Program-made: the position numbers and the translations under genes
Assembly: GCF_005406125.1 (NCBI RefSeq)
Contig: NZ_BIXZ01000004.1
Coordinates: forward strand, 1-64,000
DNA from: Haloarcula mannanilytica
Lineage (GTDB): Archaea > Halobacteriota > Halobacteria > Halobacteriales > Haloarculaceae
Direction: 5' to 3'
DNA length: 64,000 nucleotides
Shown here: positions 51,379 through 61,044 of the stretch, piece by piece
Position numbering within the stretch: the stretch's first letter is position 1
Layout of the letters: each line of letters opens with the position of its first letter
The notes under the pieces: generated by a model
Seen by the model: only the letters and a program-made list of their open reading frames with translations
What the model was told of the DNA's origin: nothing
The model's database searches: none

Positions 51379-52311
51379 ATGAGTACCGAGACGCCCGGGC
51401 CGGATATCACGTCCAGACCGAGCGGGCGTGCAGCACGCGAGCGCATGTATCGGTACGTCCTGCTCATGTGTGCTGCCACCTCGATTCTCGTCACCGTCAG
51501 TATCGTGGTGTTGCTCGCACGCGACGCAATCACGTTCTTCACGCTGGTGAATCCGGTTAACTTTTTCACCGGGACGGAGTTTCTCATCAGCCGGGACGTC
51601 TACGGGTTGCTTCCGCTGTTGAGCGGGACACTCCTGGTCACGGTTATCTCCGCCGTGATCGCACTCCCGACCGGCCTTGCGGCGGCGGTCTATCTCAGTG
51701 AGTACGCCAGTAGCCGGATGCGCTCAGTGCTGAAACCAGGGCTGGAAATCCTGGCCGGTATCCCGACGGTTGTCTACGGTATCTTCGCGCTGGTTTACGT
51801 GACGCCGTTCCTCCAGTCAATCGGACTCCCGGTGAACACGTTCAACATCCTCAGCGCCTCCATCATGGTCGGTATCATGATAATCCCGATGGTCTCCAGC
51901 CTGAGCGAAGACGCGATGAGTGCCGTGCCGGACTCGCTGCGTCAGGCCGGCTACGGGATGGGCGCGACGAAGTTCGAGGTGACCACCGGCGTCGTCGTCC
52001 CCGCGGCGGCATCGGGTATCTTCTCCTCGTTCATTCTGGCGCTGTCGCGAGCCATTGGCGAGACGATGATTGTCGTCGTCGCGGCCGGCAGCCGACCTCG
52101 AATGCTGAACCTCTCGGACCCGCTCGCGAACATCTACCAGGGATACCAGCCGATGACGGCGGCGATGGTTCAAATAAACAGCGCCGACACCGTCAGCCAA
52201 CTGGGCTTTACGAGCCTCTTCGCCATCGGCCTGACGCTGTTCGTTATCACGTTCCTGCTGAACCTGCTGAGCAACCGTATCGCGGCGCGCTACCGGGAGG
52301 AGTACGAATGA
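51379..52311 (+). CDS. pstC: phosphate ABC transporter permease PstC
   Basis: 310 residues with about six helices. TGLAAAVYLSEYASSRMRSV, GLEILAGIPTVVYGIFALVY, MVSSLSEDAMSAVPDSLRQA, GYGMGATKFEVTTGVVVPAA and AIGETMIVVVAAGSRP include the EAA-type coupling loop (AGYGMGATKFE) that contacts the ATPase. It follows pstS by 51 bases and precedes pstA by 19. Confidence 0.93.
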   Translation: MSTETPGPDITSRPSGRAARERMYRYVLLMCAATSILVTVSIVVLLARDAITFFTLVNPVNFFTGTEFLISRDVYGLLPLLSGTLLVTVISAVIALPTGLAAAVYLSEYASSRMRSVLKPGLEILAGIPTVVYGIFALVYVTPFLQSIGLPVNTFNILSASIMVGIMIIPMVSSLSEDAMSAVPDSLRQAGYGMGATKFEVTTGVVVPAAASGIFSSFILALSRAIGETMIVVVAAGSRPRMLNLSDPLANIYQGYQPMTAAMVQINSADTVSQLGFTSLFAIGLTLFVITFLLNLLSNRIAARYREEYE

Positions 52312-52330
52312 ACTACGAGGGACTGAACTG

Positions 52331-54031
52331 ATGGCAACACGAGAACCTGAAACAGGGTGGCACGGGGAGCAAAGCGACGTCAACCACTTGCGTGGGCGCG
52401 CCTTCGAGGCGACCTGTCTCGCGCTGACCGCGTTCGGACTCGTCTCGGTCCTGTTGCTCCTGCTGTTCGTCGCCAAGGACGCGTTTCGGCCCCTTTCCGC
52501 GGATACGGGGTGGCTGGCGACCTACGCTGCGACCGTCCTGGTCCCGCTGGCCGCACTGGGCGTTTACTACTACCGACTGGACGAACCGGCCGGCGAAGTC
52601 GCGTATGTGACGAGCGGGCTCCCGGTCGTTGGACTCCTGCTCACGGGTGGGTTTGCAGTGCTGTTCATCGAACTGCTTTCAGTCCTCGAATGGTTTGCGC
52701 TTCTCATCTCGCTGGCGGTGGCGGGTGGGCTGATCGTTGCACATGGCCGACTGCGGTCGAAGGCGGCACTCGAACGCCTCGCCGTAATGTTTCTCGCCCC
52801 GATACTCACGGTGTTCGGTCTGCCACCCACCGAGTTCAACTGGTTCGTCACTGACGCCGCCGCGGCGCTCGGCCTCGATTTCGGACTGTACTACCGCGTG
52901 ATTAGCCTCCGGGAGGCTATCATGTTGCTCCCGTTCGTGCCCACAGACTGGGCCATGCTGCTCCTGACGCTCGTGCTTCCGGTGGCCGGCGCGGCAGGCT
53001 GGTTCGTCGGACAGCGTCGCGACTCGCGGCGTGACAGCCTGGCTGTCGTAGGGATAACGACAGTGTTTGCTGTGCTAGGGGTCGTCGCCGGGCCGCTGCT
53101 CGGAATCGGGACTGACATCTGGCTGCTCTTGATCACGTTCGCCATCCTCCCGCTTGGTGTCTACGTCGAAGGCGTGGTCCGTCGCGGTGAGGGCGTCCGC
53201 GGACTCGCCTTCCCGGTCATCGCCGTGCTTGGCGTGGCCGTCGGCAGCGTCGTCACCGGCGTACTCGGGTTCGCCGGCCCGGAATCCTGGCTCGACTGGG
53301 GGTTCCTGACGAGCGCGACCTCGCGGACCGCCGCTGATGCCGGTATCTATCCCGCGATGGTCGGATCGGTGATGATGATCATTGTGATTGTGCTTACCAC
53401 GTTCCCGGTCGGCGTCGGGGCGGCAATCTATCTCGAGGAGTATGCTCCCTCAACGGGATTGATGGGCAAGTTCGTCACGCTCATCGAGATCAACATCGGA
53501 AACCTCGCGGGTGTGCCGTCGGTCGTGTACGGCCTGCTCGGGTTGGCGCTTTTCATCCGGATTCTCAACTGGCCACAAGGCTCGGTCATCGTCGCCGGCC
53601 TTGCCGTCGGCCTGTTGATACTCCCCATCGTGATTATCTCTGCCCAGGAAGCGATTCGGTCCGTCCCCGATTCGTTACGGCAGGCCTCCTACGGGATGGG
53701 GGCAACCCGCTGGCAGACGATTCGACAGGTCGTCCTCCCGGAAGCGATTCCGGGTATTCTGACCGGGACGATACTGGCGCTGGGTCGGGCCATCGGCGAA
53801 ACGGCCCCACTGCTGATGATCGGGGCGGCGGCGTCGGTCCGGCTTGCCCCCAACAGCTTCTTCGACGTGGCGAGCATGATGCCCCGGCAGATATTCACGT
53901 GGTCGTCGGAGCTGGACCCGGCGTTCCGCCACGGCGTGCTGGCCGCCGGCGTGGTGACGCTGCTTGCAGTGTTGCTGGTGATGAACGCGACAGCGATTGT
54001 CATCCGGAATCGGTATCAACGAACAGGATAA
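52331..54031 (+). CDS. pstA: phosphate ABC transporter permease PstA, extended
   Basis: 566 residues, about 250 more than the usual PstA. The N-terminal half has eight or so extra helices, including LAALGVYYYRLDEPAGEVAY and AVLFIELLSVLEWFALLISL. The C-terminal half is the ordinary permease domain: ATSRTAADAGIYPAMVGSVM, FPVGVGAAIYLEEYAPSTGL, ASYGMGATRWQTIRQVVLPE (EAA loop) and ALGRAIGETAPLLMIGAAAS. Haloarchaeal PstA proteins with this long front are known; its role is not. It is three bases before pstB. Confidence 0.9.
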   Translation: MATREPETGWHGEQSDVNHLRGRAFEATCLALTAFGLVSVLLLLLFVAKDAFRPLSADTGWLATYAATVLVPLAALGVYYYRLDEPAGEVAYVTSGLPVVGLLLTGGFAVLFIELLSVLEWFALLISLAVAGGLIVAHGRLRSKAALERLAVMFLAPILTVFGLPPTEFNWFVTDAAAALGLDFGLYYRVISLREAIMLLPFVPTDWAMLLLTLVLPVAGAAGWFVGQRRDSRRDSLAVVGITTVFAVLGVVAGPLLGIGTDIWLLLITFAILPLGVYVEGVVRRGEGVRGLAFPVIAVLGVAVGSVVTGVLGFAGPESWLDWGFLTSATSRTAADAGIYPAMVGSVMMIIVIVLTTFPVGVGAAIYLEEYAPSTGLMGKFVTLIEINIGNLAGVPSVVYGLLGLALFIRILNWPQGSVIVAGLAVGLLILPIVIISAQEAIRSVPDSLRQASYGMGATRWQTIRQVVLPEAIPGILTGTILALGRAIGETAPLLMIGAAASVRLAPNSFFDVASMMPRQIFTWSSELDPAFRHGVLAAGVVTLLAVLLVMNATAIVIRNRYQRTG

Positions 54032-54034
54032 TTC

Positions 54035-54934
54035 ATGACAGAGAACGAGATGACGAGCAACGAGAGTACCGAGTCCACATCGACCGCCGAAGCTGCTGCG
54101 TCGTCGCCGGACCCGTCAGGTGACCCCCTCGTCGAACAGTCTATCGACGTTGAGGGGACCAACGAAACCACGGGTACGACGGGGAAGCCAGTCATCGAAT
54201 CACGCGACCTGAACGTGTTTTACGGAGAGACGCAGGCGCTGCAAGACGTCAACCTGGCCATCCCTGAAAAGCAGGTGACGGCCATGATCGGTCCCTCCGG
54301 CTGTGGCAAGTCCACGTTCCTGCGGTGTATCAATCGTATGAACGACCTCATCGACGCGGCGCGGGTCGAGGGAGACCTCTACTTCGAGGGCAAGAACGTC
54401 TACGACGACGACGTGGACCCCGTCGCGCTGCGGCGACGCATCGGGATGGTGTTCCAGCACCCCAACCCCTTCCCCAAGAGCATCTACGACAACGTCGCCT
54501 ACGGCCTCCAGATTCAGAACCAGACCGAGAATCTGGACGAGAAAGTCGAGACGGCGCTCAAGCGTGCGGCGCTGTGGGATGAGGTCAAAGACCAACTGGA
54601 TAAGAGCGCGCTCGACCTCTCTGGTGGCCAGCAACAGCGGCTCTGTATCGCCCGCGCCATCGCCGTCGACCCCGATGTCATCCTGATGGACGAACCGGCG
54701 TCGGCGCTTGACCCGATTGCCACGTCGAAAATCGAGGACCTCATTGAGGAACTGGCCGAAGAGTATACTGTCGTTATCGTCACCCACAACATGCAACAGG
54801 CGGCCCGAATCTCCGACAAAACCGCCGTGTTCCTCACCGGCGGCGAACTCGTCGAGTTCGACGACACGGACAAGATATTCGAGAATCCGGACAGCCAGCG
54901 CGTCGAGGACTACATTACCGGCAAGTTCGGGTAA
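54035..54934 (+). CDS. pstB: phosphate ABC transporter ATP-binding protein PstB
   Basis: 299 residues. A ~50-residue acidic, Thr/Ser-rich head ([16 protein letters not shown]) precedes the ATPase. Walker A is GPSGCGKST; the segment [20 protein letters not shown] has the PstB-type Q-loop. The signature is [10 protein letters not shown], Walker [13 protein letters not shown], and the switch His is in [12 protein letters not shown]. It powers phosphate uptake with PstC and PstA. The gene is followed by a convergent TatD-like gene. Confidence 0.94.
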   Translation: MTENEMTSNESTESTSTAEAAASSPDPSGDPLVEQSIDVEGTNETTGTTGKPVIESRDLNVFYGETQALQDVNLAIPEKQVTAMIGPSGCGKSTFLRCINRMNDLIDAARVEGDLYFEGKNVYDDDVDPVALRRRIGMVFQHPNPFPKSIYDNVAYGLQIQNQTENLDEKVETALKRAALWDEVKDQLDKSALDLSGGQQQRLCIARAIAVDPDVILMDEPASALDPIATSKIEDLIEELAEEYTVVIVTHNMQQAARISDKTAVFLTGGELVEFDDTDKIFENPDSQRVEDYITGKFG

Positions 54935-54943
54935 CGTTTTTCG

Positions 54944-55789
54944 CTATCGCTGCAACGTCGCTTCCGTGTCGATGCCGTACACCTCTGCCGGCGTCTCGAC
55001 GTGTGCCGTTCTAACCGCGTCCTCGTGGCCGTTTTCCAGTAGCCAGCGGACGCGCCGTGGGACGGTCTTCGGTCCGAGCACCGCCCCGGGTCGGTCGGGG
55101 TCGTCGATATAGTCCGTTTCCATCAGGAACGGCTCGTCAGTCTCGACCGCAATCTCCAGTTCGTCCTTGTCCGAAAGCACTGATTTGACCGGGCCGGAGA
55201 GCCGGCCCCCGGAATAGTGTTTCACGACCTGCGTGCGGTTTAGACCGCGCTCCTCGGCCCACTGTGCGACATTCTCGAAGTCTTCGCCGCCCTCGGTGTG
55301 GAGCTGTATTGCACAGCCCACGTCGGCGGCGCGTTCGAACCCGTGGCACATCACCTCGTTCGAGGCCTCCCAGACGGCGTCGTCCACGTCGTAGTGTGGC
55401 CGGCCGGACTTCATCGCCAGTGCCTCGCCGTCGGCGACGTACTCTGCCGCCATGTCGAGGCCAGTCTGCATGATGTCCCGCGCTTCTGGCGGCGTGTAGC
55501 CGTCGCCGACGAGCTTCGAAATCAGCGCCGGATGGACCCCGAGGACCGGCCAGGCGCGGCCGTCCAGTACGTCCGACGCTGCGGTGGCGGCCTCGACAGT
55601 GAGGTCGAACACTTCGCGGAACGTCGCCTCATCCGTTGCCTTCTCGACGAGATGCCAGGACGGCTTGTTGAGCACCAGCAGGTGCGTCCCGCCGTGGTCG
55701 GCGAACTCCTCGGCCGCTTCGACGTTCCGGCCGTTGACCGGGTCGAGGTGGAGGTGATTGTCGAGTACCGGCGTGTCGTCGATGTCCAT
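54944..55789 (-). CDS. TatD-related metal-dependent hydrolase
   Basis: 281 residues in a TIM-barrel amidohydrolase fold. The metal site begins LDNHLHLDP (His12, His14). A Glu-type ligand region (PVLGVHPALISKL), QLHTEGGEDFENVAQWAEER, VVKHYSGGR and the final FLMETDYIDDP give the pattern of the archaeal TatD-related group. These act as DNases or on nucleotide/peptide substrates, the target being unknown. Start ATG 55,789 (MDIDDTPVL). Convergent with pstB. Confidence 0.8.
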   Translation of the reverse strand: MDIDDTPVLDNHLHLDPVNGRNVEAAEEFADHGGTHLLVLNKPSWHLVEKATDEATFREVFDLTVEAATAASDVLDGRAWPVLGVHPALISKLVGDGYTPPEARDIMQTGLDMAAEYVADGEALAMKSGRPHYDVDDAVWEASNEVMCHGFERAADVGCAIQLHTEGGEDFENVAQWAEERGLNRTQVVKHYSGGRLSGPVKSVLSDKDELEIAVETDEPFLMETDYIDDPDRPGAVLGPKTVPRRVRWLLENGHEDAVRTAHVETPAEVYGIDTEATLQR

Positions 55790-55837
55790 ACGTGCCCAAT
55801 GGCACTGCCCGAAAAAACAGTTGGCGTCCTGGAATTC

Positions 55838-56293
55838 TCAGAGCGTCACCGCGTCCTCGGCAGCGTTGCGCAACGCATCGGAGCGCCCGTACTCGCCCGG
55901 TGCGATGGCGACGGTCCTGACCCCCTCCCGAGCCGCCACCTCAAGCGCCGGCTTGAAGTCCGTGTCCCGTGAGGCGACGGCCAGTACGTCAATCTGGCCC
56001 GAGACGACGCCCTCCGTCGCGTCGACGGCCATGCGGACATCCACGTCGCCACTGGTCGTCACGACCTCGAACCCGCGGGCCTCGGCGGCCTGGATGAGTC
56101 CCGGCGACGCGTTCTGATCGACGTAGAGGCGCGTGATCGCCAGCGGACCGTACTCGGCCGCGATGTCCCGGACCTCGTCGAGGTCGACATCGAACTCCTC
56201 CCGGAGCACGTTCGGGCCGTCGACGAACAGGCCGACGCGCCGCCGCGCGTCTATCTCCCCGAATATCCGACGAAACAGCTCCATGCGCCCCAC
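55838..56293 (-). CDS. NYN/PIN-like putative RNase (TIGR00288-type)
   Basis: 151 residues. RVGLFVDGPNVLREEFDVDL holds the first acidic site (DGPN). RLYVDQNASPGLIQAAEARG, VTTSGDVDVRMAVDATEGVV and DVLAVASRDTDFKPALEVAA hold the second Asp cluster (SRDTDF). This is the archaeal NYN family of PIN-like nucleases. RNA cleavage is expected from the family, but the target is unknown. It lies on the same strand as the TatD-like gene, 48 bases away, so they may be one transcript. Confidence 0.8.
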   Translation of the reverse strand: MGRMELFRRIFGEIDARRRVGLFVDGPNVLREEFDVDLDEVRDIAAEYGPLAITRLYVDQNASPGLIQAAEARGFEVVTTSGDVDVRMAVDATEGVVSGQIDVLAVASRDTDFKPALEVAAREGVRTVAIAPGEYGRSDALRNAAEDAVTL

Positions 56294-56528
56294 TCCCTGC
56301 TCGGTCCGTTTATCAGTGCCGTTTCGGAGTGTAAATCGGTATCCGCTATATCAAACTCGGTCACAGCCTCGACAGGTCGGTAGTCCCACGCAGTTTCACC
56401 CGATTGGTCGAACAGCGGGGACTCGCCAGTACCGGCCGTGGGGATCGACAGGTACCCGAACAGGTCGCGCTGTCTCCGAGTGTGGCCGTCCCCACACAAT
56501 TAATAATATCATCAACTGAAAAACCCAA

Positions 56529-56541
56529 AGTTATTATAACT
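56529..56541. promoter_or_regulatory. palindrome in the znuA promoter
   Basis: AGTTATTATAACT, symmetrical about a single central base, lies 24-36 bases before the znuA ATG and within an AT-rich block. The place and symmetry suggest a metal-dependent repressor (DtxR/MntR- or Zur-like) site. Two looser partial repeats (ATTAATAAC, AATTAATAATAT) surround it. Confidence 0.45.
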
Positions 56542-56564
56542 GAGTTCTAGATTAATAACTGCGC

Positions 56565-57596
56565 ATGGAATTCACCAGACGACAGCTGTTGTCCGCGACG
56601 GTCGGAGCCGCGGGCACAGGCATACTTGCAGGGTGTACCGGTAGCGAAGCGGACAGCTCCGAGCCGGAATCGACCGCCGTGAGCGCTCAGGCGACGTTTT
56701 TTGTGTTCGGGGACATCGCTTCGCAAGTGGCCGGCGAGGCCGCTACAGCGGACCTGCTCGTTCCCATTGGACAGCACGGCCACGGGTGGGAACCGGGACC
56801 GAGCGTGCGGACGGACATCCGCGAAGCGGACCTGCTGGTTCACGGTATGGACGGGTTCCAGCCGTGGGTCGACGACATCACCGGCGACCTCGAAGCCGAC
56901 GGCGCGGACGTGTCGACCATCGACGTGACCGCCGAGGTGGACCTGCTGTCAGCGGGCGGCGGACACGACGACGGCCACGAGGGAGAACACACTGCACACC
57001 ACGACGAGGAGACACACCACGGGGAAGCGACGGCGGATGTCGACCACGACCACGACTCGGACGCGGACCCGCACTTCTGGATGGACCCGCTTCGGGTGAA
57101 AGACGCCGTTGGCACGGTCAGGGACGGGTTTGCCGACAGTGACCCGGACAGCGGTGGCGCGTATCAGACCAACGCCGCGGCGTTCCGGAGTGACCTGGAT
57201 GACCTCCACCAGCGTCTCGAATCGACAGTCGCCGAGGCCACGACACACGTCGTGCTGGTCGCCGGCCACAACTCGGTTCGGTATCTCGGGGAGCGTTACG
57301 ACATCGAGGTGGTGGCCCTCACCGGACTCTCCCCGGACGACCGGCCCACAGCGCAGGACATCGACCACGCACAGGCGGTCATCGAGACACACGACCTCCA
57401 GTACATCTGTGCCGACCCCCTGGAGTCCCAGCAAGCCGCCGAACAATTGGTGGCGGATACTGACGCCGAGGCGGTCCTGCCGCTGACGGCAATGCCCGGG
57501 TTGACCGACGAGTGGGACACGCAGAACTGGGGTTACGTCGATGTCATGGAACAGGTGAACGTTCCGACGCTTGAGCGCGCACTGGGAGCCCAATGA
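56565..57596 (+). CDS. zinc/manganese ABC transporter substrate-binding lipoprotein
   Basis: 343 residues. Tat lipoprotein signal TRRQLLSATVGAAGTGILAG is cut before Cys24. The cluster A-I solute protein has GQHGHGWEPGPSVRTDI (first metal His), a histidine-rich loop (about 129-170), PHFWMDPLRVKDAVGTV, VLVAGHNSVRYLG and PLTAMPGLTDEWD. The His-rich loop favours zinc over manganese. First of three coupled genes. The ATG is preceded by the palindrome at 56,529-56,541. Confidence 0.88.
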   Translation: MEFTRRQLLSATVGAAGTGILAGCTGSEADSSEPESTAVSAQATFFVFGDIASQVAGEAATADLLVPIGQHGHGWEPGPSVRTDIREADLLVHGMDGFQPWVDDITGDLEADGADVSTIDVTAEVDLLSAGGGHDDGHEGEHTAHHDEETHHGEATADVDHDHDSDADPHFWMDPLRVKDAVGTVRDGFADSDPDSGGAYQTNAAAFRSDLDDLHQRLESTVAEATTHVVLVAGHNSVRYLGERYDIEVVALTGLSPDDRPTAQDIDHAQAVIETHDLQYICADPLESQQAAEQLVADTDAEAVLPLTAMPGLTDEWDTQNWGYVDVMEQVNVPTLERALGAQ

Positions 57597-58330
57597 GTGT
57601 CATCGAAGCCACTGACGTGACCTTCGCCTACGGGCACCGGCCGGTCGTCGACGGGGTGTCACTCAGCGTCGACGAGGGGGCGTTTCTGGGGCTCGTTGGA
57701 CCCAACGGCTCCGGCAAGACGACTCTGCTCGAACTGCTTATCGGACTGCGTCGGCCCGACAGCGGATCGGTGACGCTGTTCGGGGATCCGGCCCACGAAT
57801 CGACACATGGCGAACGGATCGGCTTCGTTCCCCAGGATGTCTCGGCTTCGAACGGCGAGATGCCGACGACGGTTCGGGAAGCAGTCCGGATGGGGCGGTA
57901 TCCACGGCGACTGCTCGGGCGGTTCACCGAGGACGACCGTCAGGCTATCGACAGTGCACTGGTCCGAGTCGGTATCGCCGACCTCGCCGATCGTCGCGTC
58001 GGCCGGCTCTCCGGCGGCCAGCGCCAGCGGGTGTTCATCGCCCGTGCGCTCGCGGCCGAAGCCGACCTGCTCGCCCTCGACGAACCGACCGTCGGCGTCG
58101 ACGCGGAGTCCCGCGAGGCGTTTTATGACCTCCTGTGCGAACTGAACGCTGACGGCATCACCGTCGTTCTCATCGAGCACGACATCGGCGTCGTCACGAC
58201 CCACGCCTCGGAGATCGCCTGTCTCAACCGGGAGCTGTACTTCCATGGCGATCCCGGGGCCTTCGTCGAAACCGACGCGCTGGCTGACGCGTACGGCGGT
58301 TCTCAGTCCGTCGTCCAACACCACCACTGA
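57593..58330 (+). CDS. zinc/manganese ABC transporter ATP-binding protein
   Basis: 245 residues. Walker A is GPNGSGKTT, the Q-loop IGFVPQDVSASNGEMP, the signature RLSGGQRQRVFIARAL, Walker B LLALDEPTVGVD, and switch His VLIEHDIGVV. Typical of ZnuC/MntB-type proteins. The ATG overlaps the stop of the binding-protein gene (ATGA), and its own stop overlaps the permease start (TGATG). It drives metal import. Confidence 0.92.
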   Translation: MSVIEATDVTFAYGHRPVVDGVSLSVDEGAFLGLVGPNGSGKTTLLELLIGLRRPDSGSVTLFGDPAHESTHGERIGFVPQDVSASNGEMPTTVREAVRMGRYPRRLLGRFTEDDRQAIDSALVRVGIADLADRRVGRLSGGQRQRVFIARALAAEADLLALDEPTVGVDAESREAFYDLLCELNADGITVVLIEHDIGVVTTHASEIACLNRELYFHGDPGAFVETDALADAYGGSQSVVQHHH

Positions 58331-59355
58331 TGGCGTTCCTCCCAGCCACCGAACCCCTGGTCGTGTTCGTGTCTGTCCTGGTCGGCACAGTCGACCGACT
58401 GGTCGGTGTTGTCCTCGATGACCTGTGGGGAACGAGCATGGACGCGCTGTCCGCGCTGACCGGTATCGACATGCTCGGGTCACCGTTCATGCAACGGGCG
58501 TATCTCGCTGCGGTGTGTATCGCGCTCATCGGTCCGCTTGTGGGGAGCTTTCTGGTCCACCGGGAGATGGCAATGATCGGTGACACGCTGGCCCACTCCG
58601 CCTTCGCCGGGGTCGCCGCAGGCCTGTTCGTTAACGCAGCCTTCGCGGTCACTGTCCCTCCGCTGTTGACGGCGCTCATCGTCGCCGGCGTCGCCGCGCT
58701 ACTGGTCCAGACGCTCGTCGATTACGCCGGCGCGTACCGGGACACGTCGCTGGCTATCGTGCTGACGGGGTCGTTCGCGGTGGGGAGCGTGCTCGTGACC
58801 GCGACGGACGGCGGTATCGCCGTCGGTATCAACGCCTACCTCTTTGGCTCGCTCGCTACCGTTTCCAGGGCTAGTGCGGCAATCTTGCTCGCGATGAGCG
58901 TTTTCGTCACTCTCGGTGTCACTGCCGCGTACCGCCCGCTCGTCTACGTTACCTTCGACGAAATAGGGGCACGCGCCGCCGGTCTGAGCGTGACACGGTA
59001 CAACCAGTTACTCGCGGTCCTGACCGCAGTAGTGGTCGTCGGGGCAATGCAGATAATGGGTGTCATTCTCGTCGCCGGGATGCTCGTAATCCCCGTCGCA
59101 GCCGCCACGACAGCCCGAGGGTTCAAGCGGTCGGTCGTCGCCGCCGTCGCTGCCGCCCAGTTCGCCACGATCACCGGCGTGACGATGGCCTACCTCTTCG
59201 ACGTTGCTGCGGGTGGAACGATCGTTCTGGTCGCTATCGCGGTGTATCTGGCCGTGACAGTCGCTGTTCGAGCCCGTCGATCGGTCGGGCAGATGCGCTC
59301 GAATCACCGGGCTCCGGCGCCCGTATCGACGGACCGCGGCGACGATACCGACTGA
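58330..59355 (+). CDS. zinc/manganese ABC transporter permease
   Basis: 341 residues with about eight helices. PLVGSFLVHREMAMIGDTLA and HSAFAGVAAGLFVN are typical of ABC-3 (ZnuB/MntB) permeases. So are YLFGSLATVSRASAA, DEIGARAAGLSVTRYNQLLA and ILVAGMLVIPVAAATTARGF. A basic tail RSVGQMRSNHR ends it. An N-terminal extra (MAFLPATEPLVVFVSVLVGT) adds a helix. Last gene of the operon. Confidence 0.9.
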   Translation: MAFLPATEPLVVFVSVLVGTVDRLVGVVLDDLWGTSMDALSALTGIDMLGSPFMQRAYLAAVCIALIGPLVGSFLVHREMAMIGDTLAHSAFAGVAAGLFVNAAFAVTVPPLLTALIVAGVAALLVQTLVDYAGAYRDTSLAIVLTGSFAVGSVLVTATDGGIAVGINAYLFGSLATVSRASAAILLAMSVFVTLGVTAAYRPLVYVTFDEIGARAAGLSVTRYNQLLAVLTAVVVVGAMQIMGVILVAGMLVIPVAAATTARGFKRSVVAAVAAAQFATITGVTMAYLFDVAAGGTIVLVAIAVYLAVTVAVRARRSVGQMRSNHRAPAPVSTDRGDDTD

Positions 59356-59464
59356 GCCGGCCTTGCCGGTCGTGCTCGTGAGATGGAGTTTGCTATCGTG
59401 ATATGTGGTTTATCGAGCCGGCGATGGCCAAACGGTAAGACGACGCGGCGCGAGGTATCCGCGT

Positions 59465-60556
59465 ATGTCACTGCGGTCACCACCGCTCTCGGCGGTGCAT
59501 GAACGTGCCGACGCTTCGTTTACCGATTTCGGCGGGTGGGAGATGCCAGTCGAGTTCGAGTCGATTCGCGTGGAACACGAGGCGGTCCGGAGCGAGGTCG
59601 GGAAGTTCGACGTTTCCCACATGGGACAGATAACCGTGGACGGGCCGGACGCGGCGACGCTGACACAGCGCCTGACCACCAACGACGTGACCGCGCTGGA
59701 CCCGGGCGAGGCCCAGTACGCGGCTATCACTAACGCGGACGGGATTATGCTCGACGACACCGTGGTCTACCGCCTACCGGTGGACGCGGCCGACGAGTTC
59801 CTGTTCGTTCCCAATGCCGGCCACGACGGGGAGATGACCGAGCGGTGGCTCACGGAACGGGACGACCGTGACCTCGACGCCACGGTGACGAACCGGACCG
59901 AGGAGTACGCGATGCTCGCCGTTCAAGGTCCCGAAGCGCCGGACCTGCTGGCGGCCGAGACGGACGCCGACCTCCGGTCGCTATCCCAGTTTGAGGTCAC
60001 TGACGGGACTGTCGCCGGCGTCGACTCGCTGGTCGCCCGGACCGGCTACACGGGCGAGCGTGGCTTCGAGATACTCTGTCCGTGGGACGACGCCGAGGCG
60101 GTCTGGAGTGCGCTGGACTGTCAGCCCTGCGGGCTCGGTGCGCGCGACACCCTCCGTCTGGAGATGGGGTTTCTGCTCTCGGGCCAGGAGTTCCACCCCG
60201 TCGACGAGCCCCGAACGCCCCACGAGGCCGGCATCGGGTGGACTGTCAAACTCGATACGGAGTTCGTCGGCCGGGACGCGCTGGAAGGCGTCGCCGCCGA
60301 CGGCCCCGAAGAGAAACTCGTCGGTATCGAACTCGTAGACCGCGGTGTTCCGCGCCACGGCTACGATGTGACGACACCGGACGGGGAAGCTATCGGACAC
60401 GTCACCAGCGGGACGATGAGCCCGACACTCGGGAAGCCTATCGCACTTGCCTACGTCCCGGCGGCGTATGCCGAACCCGACGAGTCCGTTCGCGTCGTCG
60501 TCCGCGGTGAACCGAAGAAAGCACGTACCAGGAGCACGCCATTCCTTGACAGATGA
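59465..60556 (+). CDS. gcvT: glycine cleavage system aminomethyltransferase (T protein)
   Basis: 363 residues from ATG 59,465 ([20 protein letters not shown]); the frame reaches upstream to 59,405 without a site. [58 protein letters not shown] and [17 protein letters not shown] are conserved folate-binding segments, and [20 protein letters not shown] closes the core. It moves the methylene group to tetrahydrofolate. First of gcvT-H-PA-PB; its stop overlaps gcvH by four bases. Confidence 0.94.
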   Translation: MSLRSPPLSAVHERADASFTDFGGWEMPVEFESIRVEHEAVRSEVGKFDVSHMGQITVDGPDAATLTQRLTTNDVTALDPGEAQYAAITNADGIMLDDTVVYRLPVDAADEFLFVPNAGHDGEMTERWLTERDDRDLDATVTNRTEEYAMLAVQGPEAPDLLAAETDADLRSLSQFEVTDGTVAGVDSLVARTGYTGERGFEILCPWDDAEAVWSALDCQPCGLGARDTLRLEMGFLLSGQEFHPVDEPRTPHEAGIGWTVKLDTEFVGRDALEGVAADGPEEKLVGIELVDRGVPRHGYDVTTPDGEAIGHVTSGTMSPTLGKPIALAYVPAAYAEPDESVRVVVRGEPKKARTRSTPFLDR

Positions 60557-60936
60557 GCTTCGACGTTCCCGACGACCTGCGATATCTGGAGTCACACGAA
60601 TGGGTGCGCGTCGCCGACGGCACCGCCGAAATCGGCATCACCGAGTTCGCACAGGACGAACTCGGCGACGTGGTGTTCGTCGAACTGCCCAACGAAGGGG
60701 CGACCCTGACTGCGGGCGAGGACTTCGGCGTGGTGGAGTCGATCAAAGCGGTGTCGGACGTGTACGCCCCGGTCTCCGGAACCGTCACGGCGGTCAACGA
60801 CCGACTCCGCGACGAACCGGAACTGCTGAACGAGGACCCCTTCGGTGAGGGCTGGATGCTAGAAGTCGAACTCGACGACGAGAGCGAACCCGATGACCTG
60901 CTCTCACCCGCCGAGTACCGCGACCAGATCGAGTGA
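60553..60936 (+). CDS. gcvH: glycine cleavage system H protein
   Basis: 127 residues. The lipoyl-binding site is Lys65 in [17 protein letters not shown]. The front [40 protein letters not shown] and the end [13 protein letters not shown] are standard. It shuttles the aminomethyl arm between P, T and L proteins. The lipoylation machinery and L protein are not in the window. Overlaps gcvT by four bases. Confidence 0.96.
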   Translation: MSFDVPDDLRYLESHEWVRVADGTAEIGITEFAQDELGDVVFVELPNEGATLTAGEDFGVVESIKAVSDVYAPVSGTVTAVNDRLRDEPELLNEDPFGEGWMLEVELDDESEPDDLLSPAEYRDQIE

Positions 60937-61044
60937 CTGTCGGTCGCGGTGGGCTTCCGAGAGGCCCGAAAGGAGTACTCTAATGTGGACACGGTCGTTA
61001 GCTGCTTCTATCATGTCACCCCGGCGCTGCTGGGTGGATCTCAA

